DNA from: Streptomyces sp. NBC_00461
Lineage (GTDB): Bacteria > Actinomycetota > Actinomycetes > Streptomycetales > Streptomycetaceae
Assembly: GCF_036013935.1 (NCBI RefSeq)
Contig: NZ_CP107902.1
Location: forward strand, 2,265,001-2,329,000
Reading direction: 5' to 3'
DNA length: 64,000 nt
Positions 8,429-18,403 of this stretch are shown here, piece after piece. A program made the translations under genes and the position numbers. Under the pieces are notes generated by a model that worked only from the letters and a program-made list of their open reading frames with translations, was not told where the DNA came from and did not search any database. Each line of letters opens with the position of its first letter. Position 1 is the stretch's first letter.

Positions 8429-9081
8429 CTCTTCCGTCCGGGACGCCGTACGTGCACCGTCAGCGCGGGGGGCCGGGACAGCCCCAGGCCCTCGACCGCC
8501 TCCGCGAGCGCGGTGTCCAGGTCGGCGCGCACGTCGTCCGGTTCGCGGAAGTGCGAGACGGCGAAGACGTCGGCCCGGGACCGGCGCACCCGCACCCGTA
8601 CCGACTGCACACCGGCGACCTCCATGGCACGGTCGCGCAGCACCAGTGCGGCCGCCTCCCGGTACAGACCGGCGTGTACGTCGGTGTCGGGGCGCCGCAT
8701 CGGCAGGACGCCGCGCAGGCCCGGCGTGGCGGCGAGCACGATCAGCCAGAGGCCGAGGACCGCGGCGACGCCGGCGCCGACGAGCACCCAGGTGTCGTCG
8801 AGGGGGCGCTCGGCCAGCTGCCGGGCGAGTTCGCGGCGCCAGCTCATCGCGGGCCGGCCGGCGCGCACGGCTGCGACGTCGTAGAGGAAGATGCCCGCGA
8901 CCGCCAGGATCAGGGCCGCGACGATGCCCGCGGGGACGCGGCGCGCGGACCAGAAGCGGCCCTCGCGTGCGTCGTCGGCCGCCGACGGGGGCGGTGGTGC
9001 GTGGTCCAGGTCGCCGCCGGGCGCCTTCTCGATGACCGGCAGTCGTTGTGTGGTGCCCTCGGAGCCCTGGGGCTCGCTCAT
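8425..9081 (-). CDS. DUF6286-type membrane protein of the Asp23 cluster
   Basis: A 218-residue protein: a hydrophilic N-terminus to about 45, TM helices at about 50-70 and 97-118, then a C-terminal alpha/beta domain (about 128-215) containing a VAGVQSVRVRVRRSRADV strand pattern that resembles the AmaP/Asp23 fold. Such proteins (I believe classed as DUF6286) occur only in actinobacterial Asp23 clusters. ATG 9081 was chosen over longer frames because it overlaps the upstream Asp23 gene stop by 4 nt. It probably anchors or scaffolds the Asp23 proteins at the membrane; this is inference. Confidence 0.75.
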   Translation of the reverse strand: MSEPQGSEGTTQRLPVIEKAPGGDLDHAPPPPSAADDAREGRFWSARRVPAGIVAALILAVAGIFLYDVAAVRAGRPAMSWRRELARQLAERPLDDTWVLVGAGVAAVLGLWLIVLAATPGLRGVLPMRRPDTDVHAGLYREAAALVLRDRAMEVAGVQSVRVRVRRSRADVFAVSHFREPDDVRADLDTALAEAVEGLGLSRPPALTVHVRRPGRKR

Positions 9082-9461
9082 CGCGTCCTCCCCTGTCCCG
9101 CGCCGTGCGCCGGGGTCAGATGCAGCCGCTCCACGTGAACGGCGACCTCCGGCACCTCCATGCCCACCAACGCGCGTACCCGCGAAGCGACATGCCGACG
9201 CACATCCGCGCACCGCGCGCCGATGTCGCAGGGGTAGTCGAACTCGACGTGCAGGCGGATGTGGGCGGCGCCATGGTGGACCACGACGGCGGCCTGCGCG
9301 GGTGTGGTGTCCCCGGACTGGCCGGCGAGCATTTCGCGGGCGGCCTGGGCGGCGACCTTCGAGACCACCCGGTCGGCGATCCTGGTGGCACCGCGCTCGC
9401 CCGGCGCGACGGTGGCCGGGGGTCTGCGAACTTCAGCGGCGCCCTCGCTCACCGGTGTCAC
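9078..9461 (-). CDS. Asp23/Gls24 family envelope stress protein (short)
   Basis: A 127-residue single Asp23 domain. IADRVVSKVAAQAAREM (about 28-44) is the first helix, AAVVVHHGAAHIRLHVEFDYP the central strands, and a VRRHVASRVRALVGMEVPEVAVHVERL block the final helix and strand. Asp23 proteins coat the inner membrane and respond to alkaline or envelope stress in Firmicutes. The GTG at 9461 overlaps the upstream gene by 4 nt, which decides the start. It is the more divergent of the two clear Asp23 genes; the other is at 9687-10178. Confidence 0.85.
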   Translation of the reverse strand: MTPVSEGAAEVRRPPATVAPGERGATRIADRVVSKVAAQAAREMLAGQSGDTTPAQAAVVVHHGAAHIRLHVEFDYPCDIGARCADVRRHVASRVRALVGMEVPEVAVHVERLHLTPAHGAGQGRTR

Positions 9462-9643
9462 CGCCGGCGGTCGTCACGCGTACGGAAGAAGTCGCCGATT
9501 TCCAGGTCCCCCTCCAGGAACCGGCCGACGACGAAACCGATGGCACCCAGGGCGGCCACCAGCACAAAGGCTCCGAAGCCGCCGAAGTACCCGGCGAAGC
9601 CCAGCGCCATTCCGGCGACCATGCCGACCACGGCCATGCTCAT
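9458..9643 (-). CDS. Small Gly-rich membrane protein of the Asp23 cluster
   Basis: A 61-residue protein with two closely spaced hydrophobic helices (about 3-22 and 24-41) rich in Gly and Ala, then the acidic/basic tail GDLEIGDFFRTRDDRRR. It resembles the small DUF2273-like integral membrane proteins found between asp23-type and amaP genes in Firmicutes, though the assignment is by position and topology. ATG 9643 has AGGGGAG upstream. It overlaps the next Asp23 gene by 4 nt. Confidence 0.7.
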   Translation of the reverse strand: MSMAVVGMVAGMALGFAGYFGGFGAFVLVAALGAIGFVVGRFLEGDLEIGDFFRTRDDRRR

Positions 9644-9686
9644 CGTGCACTCCCCTCAGCGGTGCGGTTGTCCGATCCCCGGGATG

Positions 9687-10178
9687 TCACTGGAGCCGCG
9701 TCTCCTGCTCGTCGTCCTCTTCGTCCGGCAGCTTCACATCGCTCACGGCGATGTTGACCTCCACGACCTCGAGGCCGGCCATCCGCTCCACCGCCGCGAT
9801 GACGTTCTCGCGCACGTCATGGGCGACGTCGGAGATCGAGACGCCGTAGTCGACGACGATCTCCAGGTCGAGCGCCGTCTGCACCTCGCCGACCTCGGCC
9901 TTCACGCCGCGTGTCACGGACTTCGAGCCGCCCGGCACCCGGTCGCGCACCGCGCCGAAGGTGCGGCTGATCCCGCTGCCCAGGGCGTGCACGCCGACCA
10001 CGTCGCGCGCGGCCAGTCCGGCGATCTTCTCCACGACCCCGTCGGCGATCGTCGTACGCCCCCGGGTGGCCGGGTCTCCCCCGCCGCGCCGCGTCGACTT
10101 CCGCAGCGCTGGGCCGTCCGCGACCTCGCCCGCTTCTCCGGGGCTCCTCGTCCGGTTCTGCTCCGTCATGTCGGTCAT
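9687..10178 (-). CDS. Asp23/Gls24 family envelope stress protein (main)
   Basis: A 163-residue protein. After a charged 40-residue leader comes a canonical Asp23 domain: IADGVVEKIAGLAARDVVGV (about 44-63), the ALDLEIVVDYGVSISDVAHD strands (about 102-121) and VIAAVERMAGLEVVEVNI (about 126-143), then an acidic tail. First gene of the minus-strand unit Asp23 - small membrane protein - Asp23 - DUF6286 - amaP. Probable role: a membrane-associated cytoplasmic coat under envelope stress. The 87-bp gap to the divergent 10266 gene should hold the promoters of both units. Confidence 0.9.
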   Translation of the reverse strand: MTDMTEQNRTRSPGEAGEVADGPALRKSTRRGGGDPATRGRTTIADGVVEKIAGLAARDVVGVHALGSGISRTFGAVRDRVPGGSKSVTRGVKAEVGEVQTALDLEIVVDYGVSISDVAHDVRENVIAAVERMAGLEVVEVNIAVSDVKLPDEEDDEQETRLQ

Positions 10179-10265
10179 CGCCGTACGTCCCTTCGATTCG
10201 TCCTCCTTTCACCACGGTAAGCGGGGTTGCGCCCCCGCGCGCCGCTGATGCGGCAGGCTGGAGGA

Positions 10266-10976
10266 ATGACGGCGGAACGGTGGGCGCAAGAGGTGCGGCA
10301 TCAGCTGGGCCTGGGCAGACTCCTGCCCCTGGGCGGACCGCGCGAGGGCGCGTGGATCTCGGAGGCGGCGGCCGAGGCGGTGCTCAGGCGCGCGGCCGGG
10401 GAGTTGCGCTGGGTACGGCTGGACGGGCTGCGGATCGCGCTCGCCGACCCGGACACCGCAGCCGACCCCGCCGTACCGCCCCCGCCGAGCGCCCTGCCGC
10501 CCGGACCGCTACGACTGACGGCGGACTTCGCTGCGACGGGCGCGCAGCCACTGCCGACCACCGCGACCCTGCTGCGTACGACGCTGACGGCCGCGGCGAC
10601 CGAGCTGCTCGGCCTGGTGGTGGCGGAGGTGGACCTGCGGGTCACGGCGCTGCTGGACGAGGACCCGGAGGCCGTGCCGGTGCGGCCTCCGGAGCCGCCG
10701 CCCGCCGCCGGGTCCGGGACCGGCGACGAGGGCCGCGCCGCGGCTGCCGCCCTCGCCGTCCCGGGAGTCGCCCGTCTGACGGGCGGCCTCGGCCGGTCCG
10801 TGCACATCGAGGAGCGGCACGAGGAGGGCGCGCTGCCGCACCGTCACGCGCGCGTGGAGCTGGCGGTGGACGCGGGCCACCGGGCCGTGGACGTGGCCCG
10901 GGAGGTGCGCGCGGCGGTCTCCGTGTCGCCGGCGGATCACCTGACGGTGGCGGTACTGATCACGACCGTGGGCTGA
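10266..10976 (+). CDS. Asp23-cluster-associated protein, probably two divergent Asp23-like domains
   Basis: A 236-residue protein of the kind often labelled 'nucleopolyhedrovirus P10 family', a label I do not trust. Two stretches repeat the end of an Asp23 domain: LLRTTLTAAATELLGLVVAEVDLRV (about 86-110) and, after a Pro-rich linker (about 125-145), GVARLTGG to DVAREVRAAV and HLTVAVLITTV (about 162-235). This suggests a tandem, degenerate Asp23-like protein, consistent with its place divergent from the Asp23 cluster. The ATG at 10266 has GGAGG almost touching it; no better site precedes longer starts. Confidence 0.6.
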   Translation: MTAERWAQEVRHQLGLGRLLPLGGPREGAWISEAAAEAVLRRAAGELRWVRLDGLRIALADPDTAADPAVPPPPSALPPGPLRLTADFAATGAQPLPTTATLLRTTLTAAATELLGLVVAEVDLRVTALLDEDPEAVPVRPPEPPPAAGSGTGDEGRAAAAALAVPGVARLTGGLGRSVHIEERHEEGALPHRHARVELAVDAGHRAVDVAREVRAAVSVSPADHLTVAVLITTVG

Positions 10977-11022
10977 GCACAGCCGTGAGCTGAGCACAGC
11001 CGTGAGCTGAGCACAGCCGTGG
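10972..11022 (+). repeat. Three tandem copies of a 17-bp unit
   Basis: The unit GCTGAGCACAGCCGTGA occurs at 10972-10988, 10989-11005 and 11006-11022 (last base changed). The first copy contains the stop codon of the 10266 gene, so the array probably grew by slippage from the gene end. Just after it, a second short motif (CACTCGCCC plus GACGGC, 11059-11100) is also repeated imperfectly, running into the stop of the next gene. Confidence 0.9.
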
Positions 11023-11090
11023 GCGAGCGGTCGTGGCGCCGTCCGGTGCGATCGGCCCACTCGCCCCGACGGCCCACTCGCCCGGACGGC

Positions 11091-11894
11091 TTACTCGCCC
11101 AGGCCGGCCAGGTCCCGCAGGCGCCGTGCCTGCGCGGCCCGCTCGGCGGCGCGCTGGGCGTCGTAGTCCCGGCCCTGCGCCCCGCGCAGCAGTGCCTTGG
11201 TCTCGATCACCGCGTCCCGGGGTGCCGCCAGGACAGCCGACACCAGGTCGTGCACGGCGCCGTCGAGCTGTTCGGCGGGTACCGCGAGGTTGGCGAGGCC
11301 CGTGCTGACGGCCTCCTCGGCCAGGACGAAGCGGCCGGTCGCGCAGATCTCCAGTGCGCGGGCATAGCCGACCAGTCCGACGAGCGGATGCGTGCCGGTC
11401 AGGTCGGGTACGAGTCCGAGGCTGGTCTCGCGCATGGCGAACTGCACGTCGTCGGCGACCACGCGCAGGTCGCAGGCGAGCGCCAGCTGGAAGCCCGCGC
11501 CGATGGCATGCCCCTGCACGGCGGCGATGGACACGAGGTCACTGCGCCGCCACCAGGTGAATCCGGCCTGGAACTCGGCGATGATCGCGTCGAGTTCGCC
11601 GTCGCTGCTGCGCGCGATGTCGACGAACGTCGGCTCGCCCTCGATTCCCTCGGGCGTGAACATGCGCCGGTCGAGCCCGGCGGAGAAGGACTGCCCCTCG
11701 GCGCGCAGCACGACGACACGGACGGACCCCGGCAGGACCCGCCCGGCCTCGGCGAGCGCACGCCACATGGCGGGGCTCTGCGCGTTGCGCTTGGTCGGGT
11801 TGTCCAGCGTCACCGTGGCGATCGCGTCGTCGACGGTGAGCCGTACGCCGTCCTTGTCGAGCAGCGGACCGAGGTCCTGGGCAGGCGAAGCCAT
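11091..11894 (-). CDS. Enoyl-CoA hydratase/isomerase family protein
   Basis: A 267-residue crotonase-fold protein. The oxyanion-hole segments are SFSAGLD (69-75) and GHAIGAGFQLALACD (128-142), and the acidic residue in AMRETSLGLVPDLTG (E156) matches the second catalytic Glu of hydratases. The first catalytic Glu (GGGCELA in classical hydratases) is Gln136 here, so a true hydratase is less likely than an isomerase or other crotonase reaction on a CoA ester. ATG follows GGAGG at 7 nt spacing. It stands alone on the minus strand. Confidence 0.87.
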   Translation of the reverse strand: MASPAQDLGPLLDKDGVRLTVDDAIATVTLDNPTKRNAQSPAMWRALAEAGRVLPGSVRVVVLRAEGQSFSAGLDRRMFTPEGIEGEPTFVDIARSSDGELDAIIAEFQAGFTWWRRSDLVSIAAVQGHAIGAGFQLALACDLRVVADDVQFAMRETSLGLVPDLTGTHPLVGLVGYARALEICATGRFVLAEEAVSTGLANLAVPAEQLDGAVHDLVSAVLAAPRDAVIETKALLRGAQGRDYDAQRAAERAAQARRLRDLAGLGE

Positions 11895-11949
11895 GGAATG
11901 CCTCCGATGAGTGCGGTCAGCAGAGCGAAGCTAAGTGACTGCACAGTAA

Positions 11950-11981
11950 CCACCCGGCCGATCTGCCGACCGACCGGGTGG
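11950..11981 (-). terminator. Hairpin after the small HTH gene
   Basis: CCACCCGG (11950-11957) pairs with CCGGGTGG (11974-11981) around a 16-nt loop. It lies 31 nt past the stop of the minus-strand HTH gene and upstream of the crotonase start, so it probably separates the two transcripts. Confidence 0.5.
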
Positions 11982-12011
11982 CCACCATCGAAGCCGATGT
12001 GCCTCCCGAGA

Positions 12012-12233
12012 TCAGGACGAGGCGGCCTTCTTGCCCCGCGTCGCCCCGCCACGCCCACGGAGCGTGACGCCCGACTCGCTGAGCATCCGGTGCACGAAGC
12101 CATACGAGCGGCCGGTTTCCTCGGCCAGCGCCCGAATGCTCGCACCGGAGTCGTACTTCTTCTTCAGGTCTGCCGCGAGCTTGTCGCGCGCGGCGCCGGT
12201 TACCCGGCTGCCCTTCTTCAGAGTCTCGGCCAC
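12012..12233 (-). CDS. Small helix-turn-helix DNA-binding protein
   Basis: A 73-residue basic protein. Residues about 28-50 form an HTH (SIRALAEETGRSYGFVHRML), followed by a Lys/Arg/Gly-rich tail. I recognise it as a protein conserved across Streptomyces, but its role is not established. It may be a regulator or nucleoid-type protein. GTG 12233 was chosen over the longer ATG (12278) because GAGGAGG lies 6-8 nt upstream. The 350-bp region before it carries several inverted repeats that could be its own operators. Confidence 0.82.
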   Translation of the reverse strand: MAETLKKGSRVTGAARDKLAADLKKKYDSGASIRALAEETGRSYGFVHRMLSESGVTLRGRGGATRGKKAASS

Positions 12234-12435
12234 CCGTGCCTCCTCATGGGAAGTGCGCTCTGGTCCCCTCATGATCACCCCTCCGGGCGTTCATGGCCAC
12301 CCATTCGGCAAGGTCCGTGAGACAGGGTTTTGACGACAGGAGCGCATCGCCACAAGCGGAATCTGCGATTCTCCCTATTGGCGTTCGTACCGCCGAACGG
12401 GTTATTTCGCGAAGCACCAGGTCAGAGACGTACAA
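12234..12435. promoter_or_regulatory. Upstream region of the small HTH gene
   Basis: No credible gene lies between 12234 and 12585; a plus-strand frame at 12293-12541 has poor coding character. This AT-richer part is likely the promoter of the HTH gene. It holds a perfect inverted repeat CGTTCG-N6-CGAACG (12382-12399). Beyond the hairpin at 12436, another repeat, TGGATCA (12519-12525) with TGATCCA (12539-12545), sits next to the ABC-F stop. Confidence 0.4.
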
Positions 12436-12468
12436 CGGCCGAGCCCTTGTCGATAAAGGGCTCGGCCG
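12436..12468 (-). terminator. Strong 13-bp hairpin between ABC-F and HTH genes
   Basis: CGGCCGAGCCCTT (12436-12448) pairs perfectly with 12456-12468 around the 7-nt loop GTCGATA. It is placed 118 nt beyond the ABC-F stop on the minus strand and 200 nt before the HTH start, which fits a transcription terminator for the ABC-F gene. Confidence 0.65.
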
Positions 12469-12585
12469 CGAATTCGATGTAGGACACACCTCGGTACGAG
12501 GAGATCTCACACAGATGATGGATCACGGATCGGCCGAATGATCCATACGCTGTGGATCACGCTTTCGATCACGCAGTGCTGACTC

Positions 12586-14184
<1,599 letters not shown>

Positions 14185-14275
14185 GGACAGGCTCCAGGGC
14201 AGACTGGGGTGACGGGTGGGCGACTGAGGACGTTCCCGCCGTCTAATGCGCGAGGAGAATGGCCATGGGCCAAGT

Positions 14276-14974
14276 CTAACGGGGCTGTGCAACCACTTTT
14301 TCTGTGTTCGGGTGTTCGGGCCGCCCGTCCGGGCGGCCGTTGCCGAGGGACGCACGGTGCGGGGTGATCCGGCCCAGGTCGTCCACGGCGATGAGCTGGG
14401 ACGTCCACGCCGATTCCGGGCAGGGCTGGGCGACGAGCAGCGCTCCGGCAGCGTGACGTACGGCACGTTCGGGCGCGAAGGCGCACCCACCGCGCGCGGG
14501 CACCACCCAGCGCAGGTCGCCGTCGGCGATGCGGTAGGCGGCGATGCGGGGCGGGGTGACGACGGCGAGGATTCCACGGCCCAGGGGGCGCAGGACTCCG
14601 GTGCCGCCCTGTGCGGGAAGCCAGTCGGCGCTCGCGGGGAGGGCGCGGTGCCAGCGGACGGAGGCGCCGTCGGCGGCGGTGACCAGTCCGTCGTCCCAGA
14701 GCGTGATGGTGTCCCCGCGCGCGTGGAGCACGGTGAGCGGACGGCGGCCGTCGCGTGTGTAGTGCGCGCCTGCGGTGAAGTGGTCTCCGTAGGGGGCGGG
14801 GCGGGACTCGTGGACGGCGGCCAGGACGGGCACCGCCAGGAGGAGGGCCAGGGTGGCGACGAGGCGGCGGGGGACGCGGCGGGCGCCCGGGAGTTCACTG
14901 GTCTCGGGGGTGGCCCGGCGCGCCCCCTTCGTCTCGACCGGCAGATCGCCCACCGTGCCCCCTTCCGCGCCCAT
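14276..14974 (-). CDS. Membrane-anchored beta-propeller-like protein, unknown function
   Basis: A 232-residue protein with a basic cytoplasmic start (residues 1-36), one TM or signal-anchor helix (about 37-54), then an outer domain. The strands repeat patterns such as ITLWDDGLVTAADGASVRWHR and IAAYRIADGDLRWVVPARGG, like blades of PQQ/WD-type propellers. It may be an extracytoplasmic sensor or binding protein; no catalytic motif is visible. ATG 14974 was chosen because it directly precedes the basic/TM signal and the longer frame runs into low-quality sequence. The ABC-F gene follows after 91 nt. Confidence 0.6.
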   Translation of the reverse strand: MGAEGGTVGDLPVETKGARRATPETSELPGARRVPRRLVATLALLLAVPVLAAVHESRPAPYGDHFTAGAHYTRDGRRPLTVLHARGDTITLWDDGLVTAADGASVRWHRALPASADWLPAQGGTGVLRPLGRGILAVVTPPRIAAYRIADGDLRWVVPARGGCAFAPERAVRHAAGALLVAQPCPESAWTSQLIAVDDLGRITPHRASLGNGRPDGRPEHPNTEKVVAQPR

Positions 14975-15099
14975 CGCCCTCGGATCCGGCGCAGAGCGTA
15001 GCCACGGGCGGGGTCGGCGGCCGGGGTGTGGCGACGTGACACGGCGGGGTGAGGGGGCGCGTCCCCCGTTCGGCTCTTCGCCGGCGCCGGCGGGCGGCC

Positions 15100-15560
15100 G
15101 CGGGCTGCACCGAGATCTCGGTATCTCGGTGCACGAGGGCGAGGACGGCTCGGTGACGCACGCCGAGCCGGCGCAGGGCAGCGGCGGCGGTGATGGTCGG
15201 CTCCGAGGGCCGCGGCGGCGTCTTCGACCCGCTCGGCGAGGAAGGGCGCGGGCCCGAGCGGGGTGTACGGCGTCGTGGACGACGTCTGCGCGCACCCCCG
15301 GCGCGCGGCGCGTCGGCGAGTTCGGCAAAGCCGAGAACCTCACGCTGCCCCCGCTGTCCCGGCTCCGCACGGGCCGGCGTCTGCTCGACGCCCGTCTGGA
15401 GGACGCGCTCGTCGACGGCTGGGTGGAGCGGGTCGGCATCCGTGGAGATCCTGATGTCCCCGACGGACCAGGGCCACAGCCACGGCTCACGGAGCTGCCT
15501 GGCCCGGGACGCCGAGGGCAGTATCCGGAGCCTCGGCGCGCACGCGCGCCCCGGATGCCC
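15100..15560 (-). pseudogene. Probable decayed coding region with frame changes, unidentified
   Basis: No intact gene covers 14975-15571. The minus strand nevertheless shows coding-like runs with near-total G/C third bases: one frame from about 15560 to 15300 (contains VGDIRISTDADPLHPAVDER), a second from about 15290 to 15200 (contains PLGPAPFLAERVEDAAAALG), then the first frame again to about 15105 (contains ITAAAALRRLGVRHRAVL). The last piece vaguely recalls the end of a LuxR-type HTH. I read this as a frameshifted remnant, but cannot name it; an overlapping plus-strand frame shows similar bias in part. Confidence 0.3.
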
Positions 15561-15571
15561 GCCGACGGCTC

Positions 15572-16972
15572 CTAATTGCCGCCGGTGTGCACCTGGAAGG
15601 CGGCGCGGCGCACGGCCTTCGCCAGGGCGGGGTCCGGGTGCGCCGCGGCGAGTGCGACCAGGACCTGCACGGTGCGGGGGTGGCCGACGGCGCGCACCTC
15701 GTCCAGGAGCATGGGGACCGTCGGCTGCACGGCGGACTCCAGGTGCCGTACGAGCATCGGGGACTCGCCGTGGTCGGCGACGGCGGCCGCGGTGTCGACC
15801 CACAGCCAGGTGGCCTCCTCCCGGGTGAGGACCTCGTGGGCGTCCTCGGGGTCGACGCCGTCGTGCTCGGCGAGCCACAGCAGGGCGTAGGGCCGCAGCG
15901 TGGGCTCGTCGGCCACGGCGCTGACGTCGGGCTCGGCGGGGGCGCCGACCACGCGCAGCGCCTCGAAGGCGAGGCCGCGCAGCAGGGCGTCGTCGCCGCG
16001 GGCCGCGTCGATGAGTTCGCTGACGGCGCTGCCGACGGGCCGGGCGGCGAGCCAGGCGCGGTACTCGGCGCGGGCCGCGTTGGGGCGGAGCTGGGCGCAG
16101 CCGCGGAGCATGTCCTCGGCGGCCTGCTCGATGTTCCCGGCGGGGCTCTGCGCGGCGACGCAGATCTGCTCCAGCTTGACCCAGACCGCCCAGCTGCCGA
16201 GCGGGGTGAGCGTGGCCTGTCCGTCGCCGTAGGTGAGCGCGCCGACGGAGCCGAGGGCGTGCAGGGCCCAGTCGAGGAGGGGCGCGAGCGGGGTGTCGAG
16301 GGCCTGCGGCTGCTGCAGGGGGCCGGGCTGCGGCCCGTAGGGGATCTCGCAGCGCTCCGTGCGCAGTTCGGTGACCCGCTGCTCCAGGAGGTCCAGAAGC
16401 TGGTCGACCGGGACGGGCCCGGCGGACAGCTGGAGGAAGGAGAGCACCTGAGGCATGGCCGAGACGACCTCGCCGACGGCCGCGGGCTCGTGCTCCGCGG
16501 GCTCGGCGTGAGCGAGCGACCAGGCGTCGAACAGGGCGACCCAGCCGCGCAGTACGGCGCTGTCGTCGCGGTTCCAGGCACGCAGCCGCCAGCCGGGGCG
16601 GGCGCTGTCGCCGTGCACCTCGACGAGGCCGGCGAGACGGGCGGTGTCCCAGTCGGCGCGGACCTGAGCCGCTGTCAGGCCCAGGTCGCGGGAGGCCCGT
16701 TCCGCGGTCGCCTCGGCGAGGGTGGCCTTGCCGTCGGCTGTCGCGCTGTCGCCGCCCGGGCCGAGCGCGGCGTCCGCCCAGCGGGCGACGCGGGCCGCGG
16801 CGGCCAGACCGGAGCGCGCCATTCTGGCCAGCTCCGCGGGCGCCGGTGTGCCCTCCGGAGGGCGGGGCGCGGCGCGGCGCGAGCGCCGCTGGTTCACAGC
16901 TGAGGGGGCGGCGGCCAGGGGTCGCGGGCGGACGAGTCGAAGCCTGGAGTCGCGCGGGATACGGGACGTCAC
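15572..16972 (-). CDS. Conserved hypothetical protein (helical, Ala-rich)
   Basis: A 466-residue soluble protein that I cannot assign. It is rich in Ala, Leu, Val and acidic residues with repeated helical stretches, and the C-terminal third (about 330-460) has HEAT-like pairs such as LLRGLAFEALRVVGAP and LLDEVRAVGHPRTVQVLVALAAAHP. The N-terminal 90 residues are basic and low-complexity. No membrane segments. The GTG at 16972 (VTSRIPRD) has GGAAG about 12 nt upstream; a GTG at 17020 lacks any ribosome site. Single gene, with a decayed region downstream. Confidence 0.6.
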   Translation of the reverse strand: MTSRIPRDSRLRLVRPRPLAAAPSAVNQRRSRRAAPRPPEGTPAPAELARMARSGLAAAARVARWADAALGPGGDSATADGKATLAEATAERASRDLGLTAAQVRADWDTARLAGLVEVHGDSARPGWRLRAWNRDDSAVLRGWVALFDAWSLAHAEPAEHEPAAVGEVVSAMPQVLSFLQLSAGPVPVDQLLDLLEQRVTELRTERCEIPYGPQPGPLQQPQALDTPLAPLLDWALHALGSVGALTYGDGQATLTPLGSWAVWVKLEQICVAAQSPAGNIEQAAEDMLRGCAQLRPNAARAEYRAWLAARPVGSAVSELIDAARGDDALLRGLAFEALRVVGAPAEPDVSAVADEPTLRPYALLWLAEHDGVDPEDAHEVLTREEATWLWVDTAAAVADHGESPMLVRHLESAVQPTVPMLLDEVRAVGHPRTVQVLVALAAAHPDPALAKAVRRAAFQVHTGGN

Positions 16973-17164
16973 GGGTGCAGTCTTCCGGTTGACGGTCGGA
17001 AAACCCAAACGGAATGTCACGGGGGGCGACGGGACTGGCCAACGGACGGGGGCCGGCGAGCGGCTCGGGGCCGAGAACCGGCCAGTGGTACGGCCTTAAA
17101 CGGAATCGCGTGTGTTGTTCAGCTCCACTGCGCCCGGCCCTGGCGGAGGGTCACCTCGGCGGGG

Positions 17165-18283
17165 TCACATCAGCGGGGTGAGGAAGCGGCGCAACGCCTC
17201 TTCGTAGGCCTTCGGGTCGGCGTTCCACATCGCTCCGTGCCCGGCCTGCGCCACGGTGCGCAGGGCGATCAGGTTGGGGTGGGTGTTCGCGAGCCGGCGG
17301 GAGTACTCCCAGGGGGCCAGTGTGTCGTCGGGGCCGTGGAAGATCAGCGTCGGGACGGTGAGCTGCGCGGCCCCGGCGGTGCGATCGCGTTCCAGGCCCG
17401 TGCGCCCCTGGGCGGCCCGCACGGCGAGCGGGAGCAGCGCGCCCGGCGTGCGACGGGCCGAGGCGAGGGCGCGCAGCGTCGTCGCCCAGCTGAGGACCGG
17501 GGAGTCCAGGACCAGTCCCGAGATGCTCTCCCGCAGCGCGGAGTGCTCGGCGGCGCGCAGCGCCATGGTGGCGCCGGTGGACCAGCCGTGCAGCACGACG
17601 TGCCTGGCGCCGTGGTTCACGGCGTGCCGGATCGCCGCGTCCACGTCGCGCCACTCCGTCTCGCCGAGGTGGTTCAGACCGTCCGGGGAACGGGGGGCGC
17701 CGCGGTCGCCGCGGTAGGCGAGGTCGAGCACCGGGAAGCGCTGGCGGTGCAGGAACTCCATCACGTTCATGGGGTGTTCCCTGGTGGCTCCCAGGCCGTG
17801 CACCGTGATCACCCAGGTGTCCCGGACGCCGGGCACGAACCAGGCGGGCAGGGAGCCGAGTTCGCCGGGGATGTCCACGTCGGTGTGGTCGAGTCCGAGG
17901 GCGGTGGTCGGGTTGCCGATGTGCACGTTCGGGGTCAGCCAGACCTTGTCGCCGGGCTCCAGGGCGCCGTGCGTGACCCGTTCCAGGCGGCGGACAACGG
18001 TGTCGGCGGAGTGCGTGGCGGTGTCGAGGACGGGGCCGACGACGGCATGGGTACCATCGCCGGAGAGGCCGTAGGTGCCGGGGCGCAGGGCCGCCAGGTC
18101 ACGGGTGAGCGCGATCTGGCCGGCGGCCGTCGCGTGCACGGTGAGCCGCGGTTCGGTGGGCAGCGGCCTGCCCGGGGACGTCTTGAGTGCCGCGTCGCTC
18201 GCGAACCGGCCGGCGGCCACGGAGGCTGCGCCGGCTGCCAGGGCTACGGTGACGGCAGCGGCCGTTGCTTTGACGGTGCGCAC
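17165..18283 (-). CDS. Secreted or membrane-anchored alpha/beta hydrolase
   Basis: A 372-residue protein. An N-terminal hydrophobic segment (about 5-25) acts as signal or anchor. The hydrolase fold follows with oxyanion segment VHGLGATREHP (161-171), nucleophile elbow GWSTG (233-237, Ser235), acid GPDD (317-320) and GHGAMW (348-353, His349). Such proteins are usually esterases or peptidases of uncertain substrate; the family resembles 'S9-like' single-domain hydrolases. GTG 18283 (VRTVKATAAA) gives a proper signal peptide; the longer ATG at 18361 would hide it behind 26 extra residues. Confidence 0.8.
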   Translation of the reverse strand: MRTVKATAAAVTVALAAGAASVAAGRFASDAALKTSPGRPLPTEPRLTVHATAAGQIALTRDLAALRPGTYGLSGDGTHAVVGPVLDTATHSADTVVRRLERVTHGALEPGDKVWLTPNVHIGNPTTALGLDHTDVDIPGELGSLPAWFVPGVRDTWVITVHGLGATREHPMNVMEFLHRQRFPVLDLAYRGDRGAPRSPDGLNHLGETEWRDVDAAIRHAVNHGARHVVLHGWSTGATMALRAAEHSALRESISGLVLDSPVLSWATTLRALASARRTPGALLPLAVRAAQGRTGLERDRTAGAAQLTVPTLIFHGPDDTLAPWEYSRRLANTHPNLIALRTVAQAGHGAMWNADPKAYEEALRRFLTPLM

Positions 18284-18403
18284 CCGTCCAGTGTCCTGGC
18301 CAACCCGGTCACGGGCCAGCGGGAGGGCGGAACGGGGTGACGCCGGTTGCGGGACCGGCACTCTCGGGGCGGGGTGCCCAGCACCGCCACGCGCGTGGTG
18401 GGC

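Noticed and set aside
12293..12541. Plus-strand 82-codon frame in the HTH/ABC-F gap
   Set aside because: Poor third-position G/C, spans a terminator hairpin and has no family resemblance.
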